A stretch of 64,000 nucleotides of DNA from Lingula anatina (Eukaryota > Brachiopoda > Lingulata > Lingulida > Lingulidae). Below the pieces are notes generated by a model that ran no database searches, was not told the origin of the DNA, and saw only the letters and a list, made by a program, of their open reading frames with translations. Both the position numbers and the translations under genes were made by a program. The stretch is from NCBI RefSeq assembly GCF_001039355.2, contig NW_019774770.1, forward strand, positions 1 through 64,000, read 5' to 3'. Positions 50,892 to 62,259 of this stretch are shown here, piece by piece; the stretch's first letter is position 1, and the number at the start of each line of letters is the position of its first letter.

Positions 50892-53800
50892 AATGGCTCT
50901 CCATAGCATGTGTCATTCATCAGTTCCTAATAGCAGCTGGCTATGACGCTGATAGTGCATGAGGTGAATATTAACAGCAACAAAATGACTCCTTCAGCGC
51001 AAAATAATGATTGATGGACACAGCATCGATGCTAACGAGACAAGTTGCGAAATGTCATTGACGGCAAATGTTCAGAAAATTCAGGAAATAGAATGAGCAA
51101 AGAGCGAATGTGATTAACTTTTAGAATAGTATTTTGTAGAAGGTTGTGGAACTTTCTAAAGCATCCTAGATCTGTTGTAACACTTAAATGTAATGCAAAT
51201 TAGTAAATTTTCAGAGCTTTAGTAAGATGAGGTGTCATTTCTGATTAATTATGTAAAAAATTTATTGCATTATATCTTCATGTTAAATGAACAGAAATAA
51301 AATTATTACATTTTGGAATTTAATGACAGAGTATAATTTGAGTTTGTGTTGCTTTAGAATTTTGCAACCTGAAGCATTTTGAAAGTGGATCTCATCAACG
51401 ATGATTACATGTGCTATTCTCATAATTTATGGCCATGTCTGCAGCAAAGGGCAACACCAGCCACAGATACCCTCTATCACTTGATATTCACAGGTAATGT
51501 CTCTGGCTAAATATGGTCAATCTTCAGAGAGAACAAATTGTCTGTCTATTTATCTAAAGACATATTTGTGAATATCTAGTAAAAAGTTAATCTGTGGCCC
51601 TAGTAGAGGGTAAGGTACAGTTAGGTTACACTGAATGCCTTAAATTATGTGATTTTATTACTGTTTATAAGGTGCCAAAGTTCTAAATATTTAAGGAACT
51701 GAAAAACTCCCACTTACAGATATAATGTTTGGAGAAGAACATTTCCCTTCACATAAATTATCTCATTTATCGCAACACTTCCTTTAGTTCTTTAACATTT
51801 GAAAAAAGAGCTTATTGAAATTTTAATGTTCTTAAAATGATATTAATTTGCATGAATTGTCCCATTTAGTGTACAACAGCTTTAGATTTACATGTGGAAT
51901 GCAATTTCTCAATACAATTTCTCTTAGACATTGCTGTGCAACTATGCGTAATATCACTCAACTGCATTCATTATATGGAGAGCTGTTGAGGAAAATAATT
52001 TGTTTTCACTGCACTGTCTTTTATAGCCATGACCGTGATTTACTCATTTTAACTGTTGCCATGCATGCCAAATGTTCAACAGCATAGAGAGCAACAAAAA
52101 CCCTTTTGAAATTGTGAAAATAGTTTTACTGTTTAAACCATCGTGACTTGATACTTCTGTTTTAACTTTAAAAAGAATGAATGTTTAGTTTATTCTACAT
52201 CAGTTTCAGTGCAGTAATTGGTAATCATTAAATTCCAGTCATATGTGTACTACCAAAAAGGCTCCATACTTACAGTGAATTGGCAATTTTCTACCTCAAG
52301 CTGTTCAGATTGTCGTGATTAACAAGTGATATTACAAAAATTTACCTGGATTTATTATTCATCTGTCAACTGAACAACTGCTATTTTACATCTGGATAGA
52401 TTTTCATAAATGGATGAAAATCCTTAAAATTAGTTCCACTTGAAAGTGATAGCATGATTTTGAATTCATGTTGATTTAATTTTATTTAACATTCTGATGA
52501 TAATCTTTTGAATTTCTCATTTGTCTGTCCATATATCTATATCATTTTTATCTTAAAGGCAACTATGAATTACTTTTGACCTTTAAATATTAATAGTTGT
52601 TGTCTCAGTCCTAGTAGAATTAAATTTATAAGACTCAATAATTAATTATTAGCAATTTGTGACCATGTTATGATTTTAACACCTGTTGACCATATAAAAA
52701 ACCGATTCTTGATTAACAGTTAAATTAGTCTTGACAGTCATATTGATGGTGATGATTCAATTTCATACATTTTTTAGCCGGAAGATGTCTACTTGGTGGG
52801 CCAACTTGCTCCAAAGAATTCCCAGTTTTTGCCCTTCATTCCAAAGAAACGTTCTGGCTACTTCTATCCATACGAGTGTTTCCGGCTAGCCTGTGAGCAG
52901 TTGTATGGCAGATCTGGCTGTTACACACAGTACAGCGATGAGATCCCACCCAGAGAGTTTGAGGATCTGAATCAAGATATGGTGGTAACAAAGGTGAAAA
53001 TGATTTATTAATAATAGTAATAAAAAGAAGAAGAATTTTCATACGGTATGCATTTTAAAATTGACCCAACAGTTTGTTTCACAGATGCAAATGTTTCAGT
53101 GCTGCAGAAGGAAGGCTATGTGATCAGAGTTACAACCACCTACTGGGGTGTCTGTGAATTATATTTCAAAGATAAGGTTACTTATTAATCAACAAAGGGA
53201 AGAGATTTCAACTCTGAAAATTGCTATCTATCAATGATTAATCAGAATTTTACGTCATTTAAGGTGATGCTGTATCGGAAAGATGGTGTTAAAGCATCCA
53301 TTATGGAGTTAGGCTACACACTCCACAGCCGTCTAGAGAAGGAGAAGAACAGTAAAATGCACCAATTCCATACATCACATAGGTACAGTGATGATTTTAT
53401 TTTATCTTTATTTTAGTATGCTCTGTCCAGACACAGTATAAGATATTCAAACATTTTAAAGAACAGAAATCAATTCAACTTCTGTTTCTGCCTTAATTGT
53501 ACTGTCAAATTTCACCTACAGTATCTTTCATGCTACATATGGAACACATTTTGAAATCTTGGATATTTGTGTTTTTGATTAAATTTTATATCTCTATTTG
53601 CATGGAACAGATTTTGTTTTGCCTAACATTATTAATTTGTAGTTTGTTTGTTTGTTTGTTTGTTTGTTTGTTTGTTTCTGTTATTTGACTTAATCTGATA
53701 TTTGTATGTTCGTATCTTTATAAAATAGGTATGAAATTCCTCAAAGTCTGAAGTGTGAAGAAAACCACGCTGTCTGCACTGATCTTATTGTATCGTACGC

Positions 53801-56800
53801 AGAGGATCATGCAAGGCTTCCGGTTACACGCATGACCACTGCCGCTTTTCACAGTAAGAACAGGTAGGTTTACAGCAATTAATTGTTCTAAAGAGTCAAC
53901 TTCTTACTGTGGGTTATTTTTATCAGCTCATTGCATGCCTAAATGCCACTACCAGGAAAGAAGCATGTTCTTTTATCTCTATCTGTAATGGTTTCAGGTT
54001 ATGATAGGGAACAAATTGAAAAAAGTGGAATTGATTTTATTTCAACAAAAACAGAATGTCTCTGAAATATTGTAGATCAGATATTCATGAATTAAGCTGT
54101 TGTTTATAGAACTGTTATTGTTACCTTGAGTGAAAAACACAGCTGATGAAATTCCTAGAATATCACTGTTTTACTTTATATAAACCTATATTGGGTTTCA
54201 TTATTTTAGTATTGTAGCCAACACCAATCTTCCTATTCTTGTGGCCCTGGTAGATGATGAAAATGGCAGAGAAGATTCAAAATTTTTAAAGGTATGAGTA
54301 GGGTTATACTTATTGATTTGTGAGTGTGTCACACTTAACTGTGTTTAGATCTCATATCAAATCACATCTGACTACTCTACCATATGAGCAATTCGTTTCT
54401 AAGTAAAGCTGTACTTGGCAAGTGCTGCCACCTATCTGTGAATTTGTATATTTTTTATTTAAGGCCTGAAGCATTTGGAAGCAATTTGCCACCACATGGA
54501 GATATGTTTATTTTTTATTGATCCTATTCGTCAGTTTAAATTAAAATTGTATTGTCTCCTAGGTAAACATTATGGCTGTATGTGAAGTTAAAAATAAATG
54601 AAAATATATGTTTTTCCCTCCTAATAGTACATATATGGTATCTTTTTCCTGTATTGTAAAATAAAATGTGTATTTCTTCCAGTCTTTGACCAGAGCTGCC
54701 TCAGAGCTTTACCAGGACATAGTTGTGGTGACTGTTAATGTAAATGATCACTCTGCCTGGGCCAGCCACTTTGTGCCTAAAGACTACAAAGTACAGGCAA
54801 TGAGTAAGTCTCTTTGCATTTTCCCTTTTTTTTTTTCTCTCTTATATCCGTTGGCAATTCCAATCCAGGTTATGCAAATGGGGAACATGGATAAAAATAT
54901 ATAATACTAGCCAAAGATAATTTAAGTAAAATGCGCAAGAAGCAGGGATGGAAAATTTTCTTGGTTTTTGTTTAGCTCATTTTGCTTGTGTGTGGGAGGA
55001 AGAAAGGGGAAAAGGGTACAGGGGGTAAATAGTCCACTGTGTTCTCCCCATCATTGTATATTCAGGCATAAAGGCCTACACCCACCTTCAAAACATAAAA
55101 TCTAACTCTTTTATCTAACTTAAAATAATTTCATATAGAGCTACAGCATAGTGGTAGCAAACTCTCCCATTCTCTCTCTTGCAAAAAAAGTCCTATTGTA
55201 TTATCCTTATCAGGTGGCAGTATTGTTATCATAAATACAATGTGAAAAATAATTTGGTATATGACCTGAACTGTAGTGGCACAGTGGGACAGGAAGAACA
55301 TGAACATACAGTTAGCCTGAGGATAGATGAAAGAAAAGATAACTGTTGTAAAAGAAAGAAGAACAGCCTTGTGATTTTTTTTTTTTTTTTTTTACTTCAC
55401 AAAATATGTGCAGCAAAGGCCCAAAAATAGAAACCAGATGACAGCTTAAAATAGAAATGTGAGGCAATTCTATTTTTAGGCATATTTATATTATGATGTG
55501 TTGCCTTGGTGTAATGTATATGTAGGCGTATTTCAAGTTCAATGTGCAGTGAATCAAGCAGAAAAATTGTGTGTAGGAAAGCTTCCAGACAGATCTATAG
55601 AAAGGGCAAAAAAAAAATGAATTTTAACACGTACATTTACAGGAATATTAAATAACAGATTACAGGCTTGCCAGAAAACTATTTATACCATGAAATATTT
55701 TGAGATTTAACTAGAGTAGAGAAGTCTAAAAATTCTTAATTGATATATCACTCTGAAAGGACTGACTTTCATTATAGCAGATTTTTTTATTTATTTTACT
55801 ACGTAAAAGCGCAGGAAGTTCACAAAGACTGTGCACTGTAGTTTTAAAGAACTCATTACTTTTATTATTATTACAAGATGATATAATTTTTACAAAAAAC
55901 AGTTTTTTTATTGGTGCTTTTTCTGAATCCATTTAAAATCTAATTTTGGCTTTAGTAGGGCATTTGTCACTGGTCTGCCTCAGTGCATTGGTGATTAATG
56001 TGCATTATGAAGAGTTTTACGTCAAAAGTAGTCCATTGAAAAGTAACATTTGAATGTGCAAATATTCACTGTATTTTCCCCATAGCCTATCTGAAATGTC
56101 ACAATTGCCTCTAAATATAGAATCAGGCTGGTAGCTTATGCATACTGGGAAAGTGATGTACCATAAGATAAGATAAAAAGTTTGCAAAATTATGAAACTG
56201 TGACAAAATATGTGAAACAGAATCTTATTGCATGTCTGAGTTAATGGCATTTGTCCTTTTTCGTTCCGCTATCTTTAATGTCTCAAAGGTCAAGTCTATA
56301 TTTGTCCACATATTTCAAATTGATAACACAAACATTGCAGATTTTCCTCCCCCTCCCCCCTCTGAAAAAGGCCAGAAATAAACGGTTTATCTGTAGGTGA
56401 CAATGCAACAATTTAAAACATCAGTCTACAATAATTTTTGTGACTGCCGTTTTACCTTGCTTTGTCTACATACTTATTCCTATTCTCATACTGTCAGGTA
56501 TATAGTATCTTGTACCTGTTAACTGCATCATTCACACACCATCCAGTGACAGCAGCTGGTCACATCAAGCTGTGCCTTTTCACCAGGTCACCAGATGGCA
56601 CTGCAATAGTTCTGCCTCAGGGCCATATGCTATCATTTATAGGCCCTGCTTGGGAATTTTTAATAAATATCCATTGTCTTGGCAGATTAAGGAGTATATT
56701 GTTTTGAGAAATGTGCATATTGCCAAATTTCCACTTTGGAAACAAACTGGGTTACTTCAAAGAGTTTTGAACTTAAGCCAGAGCATATGCTCAAAAGTGA

Positions 56801-57258
56801 TGGTGTGTGGGAAAATTGTAAATTATCCTAAAAGACAGTTAGAGATGACATTTGCTCAAAGAATGGAAGTTTTAACATCAATGGATTATCAAAATGATGT
56901 CATTGATGTGAGGCTCTTTTTTTTTTTTATTTCAAACAAAGAGTGAGAATTCTTATTGTCAGTGGCATATTGTGTGAAAGTAGTTTAATAATTATAAATA
57001 TTTTGTATTTTTTAAGTTAATTTTTTTGTGATATCTGCTGTGTTTGAAATTCCAGATACAGCAGGAACGCCCTCTATGTATGTGTACCCCAGGCTGTGTC
57101 TGATACAATGGCAGGACCATCATCATGCAGCCTTCTATCCTCCCCCTTCAGATGCCGCTCGAGGTCCAACCAAGTTCACTAAAACCAATATTGTACAATT
57201 TGTGCGTCAAGTCTTACGTGATATGAGTTCACAAATGGTAGAGACAGAACATTTCTGA
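41927..57258 (+). CDS. Secreted or ER multi-thioredoxin-fold protein, 20 coding exons, 843 aa
   Basis: Family not firmly recognised; length and design resemble TXNDC16 (ERp90). Coding exons: 41927-42017, 42399-42491, 42779-42888, 43179-43307, 43601-43735, 44224-44285, 44493-44557, 44703-44812, 44977-45163, 46042-46196, 47103-47261, 47631-47715, 48022-48209, 48408-48494, 52778-52993, 53264-53382, 53729-53863, 54210-54291, 54683-54803, 57056-57258. Every phase agrees. The first exon codes a signal peptide (MAKMGFEIHYIIQIHAILLI...). ATG 41927 has a good Kozak context (AACATGG); an in-frame ATG at 41840 would add a second hydrophobic stretch. A thioredoxin-like domain near 266-330 has FYAPWSNTS, lacking both cysteines. 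A second domain has VIFIIADCKSC (C440, C443), then HEITGFPT with the cis-proline at 486, then a PDI-like YHG segment. Residues from about 640 form at least one more thioredoxin-like region (NLPILVALVDDE). No KDEL: it ends VETEHF. Redox or chaperone activity is inferred. Confidence 0.8.
42126..42189. repeat. Near-perfect 30-bp-arm hairpin in intron 1 of the thioredoxin-fold gene
   Basis: The arm at 42126-42155 (CTCAGTTTTCGG... to CGGTA) and the arm at 42160-42189 are reverse complements with one mismatch, around the four-base loop CCCT. It starts about 110 bases downstream of the first exon. There is no coding content. Confidence 0.9.
48495..52777 (+). other. 4.3-kb intron 14 of the thioredoxin-fold gene
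   Basis: This is the largest intron in the window. It contains a (CA)n tract at 49141-49192, a poly(A) stretch with internal GA variants at 50090-50130, and a C9A43-type homopolymer at 50838-50890. A possible small exon at 51451-51494 has good borders but the wrong phase. Confidence 0.6.
50838..50890. repeat. Poly(C)-poly(A) homopolymer tract
   Basis: Nine C residues precede about 44 A residues. It could be the remnant of a retroposed poly(A) tail, but no adjacent retroelement body was recognised. Confidence 0.85.
53639..53678. repeat. (GTTT)n microsatellite in an intron of the thioredoxin-fold gene
   Basis: About nine GTTT units lie 50 bases upstream of the exon beginning at 53729. Confidence 0.9.
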
Positions 57259-59221
57259 GATGGCAGAATAAGATAAGATGGCTGGACCATCATCATTAAG
57301 CTGCTCTTTTCTGTAACTTGTTATGTATATCAGACAAGAAGAGAATATTTTTCCTTTTTTATATCTTGTTAAGATTTAAATCACATCTGATAGATAAAAA
57401 ACAAAACCCAAATTGCACTTATATGTGCTATTTACTATACATTCCAGATCCCTTAATGTGATTACATCTATCATTTTATAGGATTATTTGCCATTTATTA
57501 CTGTCCAGAGATAACTCATGCAACAGGTGATTATTTTGTATTTTTCATTCTTTATATTTATTATCTGCAATTTATCCTAGCAACAATTTGAAGGAAAAAG
57601 ATTGATACTTTTATGAATTGTATTTTTATATATTTGAATATTAAAACTAAAACTGAAGTTTACAGATAATTGTAATGTGTTGTGTTTGATTTGCATTGAC
57701 ACTCTTGATTCTATTCATTAAATTTGTCTTTCCATTAATTTAACAATTCAATTATCATAACACACACACACAAACACATATATATATATATATATGACCC
57801 AATCTTTTCTGAGAGAAGTTGTAACCTGTCAACAACATATCTGCACCGTTTTTCCCATCATTTTGACATGTATGTGACATATTGTAACATGAACGAGAGG
57901 GGAGCATTTGGATCTGATCCAGTAATGTCAGTTTTCAGCCATTCTGATGGGTTTGTTTACAACAAAACTGAGGTCAGATAGTCAAAGGAGGATGATTACA
58001 ATGATCATTTATGTTTAATACTCTGGCACTACTAAATCACATAACACGACATGGTTAAAAATATTACGTTGAGGCGAACGTGCACTTCTCCAGTTACATG
58101 AGAAATAAGAAAGTGCCCGATTGTTGCAAAAAAAAAAAAAGAAAAAAACTTTTAAAATGTACAGACAAAAAGAAATAATGCGGTTTTAGTATTTTCTCAA
58201 ATGTTTGAATCTAAAATGATTTTCTTAAATAATGAAAATCTTCCGAAGCCTCTTCAAATTTATTGCAGACTATTAAGCGAACGAAAGCAAAATAGCGTAA
58301 TGGGACAGCAAACCTCAAAAGTTGAATTTTTTTATTGTACCCCGAACTTTGCATGTCCTGTCAACGTACGTCTCCCTAAGAGTGGTAACATCAAATGAAC
58401 AGGTGTATTTTGCCCTCAGTTTCTTCAGCTTTATGTGACGAGGAATTTGTCATCGAAGAACTAAGGTCACTGGAATTCCTTCACAATAGCAAAATAATCG
58501 TTAATCATAACACAGCTGCAATATTATTCGTTACTTTGTATACCAGTTTCCACTTTCGGTTCCAATGTATGTAACGAAAGAATGTGAGTTTGTTGTTTCT
58601 AGAAAGTCATTTTTTTTTCACACTTTTTCGAAGAACGAGGTAGATACTGGTACAAAAAAGTTACGTGACAAGACGACAAAATGTCAGGTTATATGATCTA
58701 CAGATGCACTCAAATACCAAACACGAGGTGTTATTTTAATGTTTCCATATTTCTTTGTTATTTTTTTTTTCTCGTAAGAACGCAGCTGTGCTTGGAGCGT
58801 AAAACAATTCCTCAGCGGGTCACTTGGGAATCGCCACGACACACAAACAAACGGTTACCATTTTTACGCATAACAGAGAATTCTCTCACTAATTCAACGC
58901 CATGTACATGTATAGTACCCTTTGAGGCTTACGTTTTTATTTATTATTTTTTTTAAAGATCTGTAATGCAGAATTTAAGATAAATATACTGCTGAAGAGT
59001 TTAATTGTGCCAAGAACGCAAAAAAAAACTGCGTAGATTCTGCCCTACACGAAGATATTGCTAGGGCCGTTGGTTGGCCTTACTTATGTCACATTACATT
59101 GGAAACCGTGTCTCCACATAAGATATCTAAAGCATCTTTAGCACCTTTCTTAACATTTTATAATACAGGTTATATTCTTAACTTGAAGATTTTACAAACT
59201 GCCTCTTGGTCTGCCACTCCT

Positions 59222-59228
<7 letters not shown>

Positions 59229-59270
<42 letters not shown>
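59229..59270. repeat. (TC)n microsatellite
   Basis: About 21 TC dinucleotides. Confidence 0.95.
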
Positions 59271-59272
<2 letters not shown>

Positions 59273-59843
59273 TGCGTCTTTGCTGTGTATCCGATTTAAC
59301 GCCGGCAGACATGCATCATGCGCACGAGTAACAGACTCGATTGTTTTCATACACGAAAAGCAGCAGAATAACACCTCTTTGAGAACCCATTGATAAACCC
59401 CTCGTTGGAATTGCTCCAAAGGGGAAGAGAAATGCGTTGTTTAAGGATACGGCTAAATGTTCATGTTACATGAGTTTTTTAATTTAACACCGAAAAACAC
59501 ACGATCCCATATATTTAGGTGCAATCCTTATCTTTGTAAATCATTTATTAGCTACACAAGATAAAAGATATAGCGCGTACACATATATGTATCACTTTTC
59601 TTTACTTACGGGTCACGTTATATAAATCTAGGACAGTCGGGATGAGACGAGTCGCAAGAAGTCTCCCCAATTTGTATACAATTTTTTTTGTGATAATTCC
59701 CCTCAAATATCCATATACAAAATTTTTACTTTCCAGAGGGCGATTTTTTTTGAATGAACATGGTTTTGCCTAAGAAGGGTTGGAAGAGGCAAAGAAAATA
59801 ATGTTTGGGATTTTGCAAGCATTTTTTTATTATTTTTTATATG

Positions 59844-59952
59844 GCTTAGCCGGCACAAGAGGGGGCGTCTAGGTCGTTCCTCTTGGGCTGGCTAAGCATT
59901 TTTTATCTATAGGGCCTAGCTGGCCCAAGAGGAACGACCTAGACGCCCCCTC
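59844..59952. repeat. Composite inverted repeat with two competing hairpins
   Basis: A perfect 30-bp inverted pair (59859-59888 and 59923-59952) is separated by 34 bases. The start of the region, GCTTAGCCGGCACAAGAGG (59844-59862), can instead pair with 59879-59897 with two mismatches. It is also an imperfect direct copy of 59913-59932. The two hairpins share sequence and cannot form together. Confidence 0.85.
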
Positions 59953-60082
59953 CCCCCCTCCCCCCATAGACAGGTTTTCTACCTGTATACGGGTCTGTTG
60001 ACGTTTACAAAATACCACTGCATAAAGAATTTGAAAACTATATGTAATGTGATTAGTATAGAGTTTATTTTAGTGCAAATAT

Positions 60083-61817
60083 AAACGAAACAGGGTGCTA
60101 GACGACTGGGGAATCTGCCGGACCTTGCTTCTTGTTCATTCGGAATATAGTTAATTGATATTATTATTAATATTGTTATTTTTATTGTCGTTATTGAACT
60201 TTGCATTTCCCTCAATAAACAGTCACCATGACAGAAGTAAAAGGGCAAACAAGTCCTTCGAGTAATTCTCCTAGAAGAAGAAGAAAAAAGCTGTTCTCTG
60301 AGCTATGTAAATCAGTGTATGTTTGCTGTCTATATGTGATGCCCGAGGTGGCCGTCAAAGGACAGCAGCTGTGTCCGTCACATGCTTACCTTTCAAAATT
60401 GTACATCAATAATGCCAATTTGGACACAGCTGGCCAAAAATGCCGAGGACCAGTCTGGAAAAAATATGTCTATGGATATGGGATCTTGGAGACCTTTTTC
60501 TCCCGTTCACTATACACGTGTCCAGAATAATGTCCATCTATGCACTGCAATATTCTGAGCTTTTATTTCACGATCTTTTTCTGAGTAATGAACAAAACTT
60601 TTCAAAATAGATGCGAGTATGAGCTATTTATCCATTCATGCTTGTATGATGAAAACGTTACCATCATTATTATTATCACTATCGTTATTATTCAATATGT
60701 ATTGAAACAAAACAATACGCACATAAAAGATGTCTAATACGTCGTATCATTGCTTCATCCCTGGCCAGTTCATTATTGCGTCCTGTTTAGGCAGGAAAAC
60801 TATAAAGAAGATTAGAGATATTTTCGTGAAGGCTGAAGGAAATATAAGTGTTTGAAGCCTTGTTCAGCTGTAGTCTTTTTAATTAGCCGTCAAATCAGTA
60901 TATGCTAGTCCTATCAATAGTCTGAATGGATACTTATGAATACTTTCAAAATTATTTATGTTGTTGTGTGTTTTTTCTTTTGGGGGTTACTTAAGTTATC
61001 TAATGTAGTAAATAGTATCTTAATTTTTCATTTTCTGAAGTCGTGGTCATTTCAGATCATATCGTTTTGACTCATCTTGTTTATGCTCATCCCTAACACC
61101 GACGATGAATTGTTACTTCAAAAAATAGAGCCAGAAAGATTTGTCAAGAAAATTCATTTATTTTGAGTTACAAAACAATACCGTTCTTTGAGGCACTTGA
61201 GGTTTATTCCTTTGGATCACTATTATAGACTCAAAATATATATTGCCTATCTATTGGTGAAGAATGTTTAAAAAGGTGTATAGGAATTGGGGGAGTTGGT
61301 AAATAAAATGTTAGTTGAGAAACTTTATGCAAGATTTATGAGTAGTTTATGAGCCATTTCCAAGTTTTATTAACTTTATCAAACATATCAAACTCCGCCG
61401 ACGCAGAGGTGTAAGGCAATAGATTCGATTTTCATTTAGCTTTTTTTTCTCTTTCAAAATTAGTTCGTGATTCTTGGTCACTTCCACCTTCCAGTTAGGA
61501 AATGGCATAACAAAACACACCAAATCAAGGGAAATGGCCAAGCGGTCGCGCAAATACGACCACTTTAATGATAATTAGTCCCCAAGGCTTTCCTGAGGGG
61601 GACCTTTCATCTTCAAAAGAAGCAAACTTTCGTAGGATGTCTTGTTGTTGATACTTGAACATCAGCGGTCAGTTAACAACGGTCACTTTGATTTATTCCG
61701 CAAAATGTGATGCGCTCACGCGAGTTGTGCCGCCCAAATAAGGTCAGGTGCTAATGGTAATGAATGAGCCTACAGAGGCGCTCATTGTGTTTTAGCAGGA
61801 ACTCACTCTTGTTAATC
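60083..61817. repeat. Large duplication, copy 1 (partner 62260-64000)
   Basis: This block repeats from 62260 to the window end. The first 600 or so bases, including the whole 100-codon ORF, appear identical. From about 60695 on there are roughly thirty scattered substitutions and small indels. The second copy starts right after an N. The pattern fits two haplotypes placed in tandem by the assembler. Confidence 0.85.
60228..60530 (+). CDS. Hypothetical 100-residue protein or first coding exon (copy 1)
   Basis: Not recognised. The ATG sits in a good context (TCACCATGA). The peptide starts with a Ser/Pro-rich stretch, then a basic block SPRRRRKKLFSELCKS that could act as a nuclear localisation signal, then a cysteine-containing tail. 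A plausible splice donor (CAGT|GTATGT, near 60314-60321) lies right after the basic block. This may therefore be the first coding exon of a larger gene whose other exons lie to the right, with the rest of the frame intronic. No signal peptide or membrane segment is evident. Whether it is a real gene is uncertain. Confidence 0.35.
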   Translation: MTEVKGQTSPSSNSPRRRRKKLFSELCKSVYVCCLYVMPEVAVKGQQLCPSHAYLSKLYINNANLDTAGQKCRGPVWKKYVYGYGILETFFSRSLYTCPE

Positions 61818-62258
61818 AGCGACCATTTTTCCTTAAAAGTCGTTTACTGTCATCCAGACTTGTACCAGTGAGAGCTGTGCCCGACTGGACTTATGGCTTC
61901 CCGGGACACGTTACATAAAAGCACCGCGCGCCCCACCCCTCCCTGTGATCGAGTGACGGACGTTTCATTCAGTTTTCCCATGCTAATAAATATTGTGAAC
62001 ATCCACGCTGGTTGTAAATCATCTGGCTAAATGGACCCTCGTTTAGGTTACATTTGTTGTAGCACTATGAGTTATTATTTCCACTCTTAATGTTTATTAA
62101 ATGTGGCGTTATGATTTTGATGTCACCGAACGGGATTGGCGTGAGGGGTGTAACTGGTTAGAAACACGCAACTTATCTGAAGCGCGTTAACCACACTTCT
62201 CACATTAAGACCAGAATATATCTTATATTTGTTATTCTAACAAAACCCTTTGCATGTG
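61818..62258. other. Sequence unique to copy 1, possible promoter-like segment
   Basis: This segment, beyond where copy 2 is cut off by the window end, is CpG-rich in part. It contains ACATAAAAGCACCGCGCGCC at about 61912-61931, which resembles a TATA-like core. No coding exon was recognised. It ends at the N at 62259. Confidence 0.25.
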
Positions 62259-62259
62259 N

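Larger units (their letters stand above)
57259..60082. other. 3' UTR then intergenic sequence
   Basis: The first several hundred bases are probably the 3' UTR of the thioredoxin-fold gene; ATTAAA variants occur near 57640 and 57717. After about 57.8 kb the sequence becomes richer in CpG than the rest of the window. It contains a CA/TA microsatellite (57760-57796), a (TC)n tract (59229-59270) and the hairpin near 59.9 kb. No protein-coding exon was recognised. Confidence 0.5.

Noticed and set aside
51451..51494. Possible extra exon of the thioredoxin-fold gene (CTGCAG acceptor to ACAG|GTAATG donor)
   Set aside because: The neighbouring exons join in phase 0 without it. Inserting it either gives a stop inside it or shifts the next exon into a stop.
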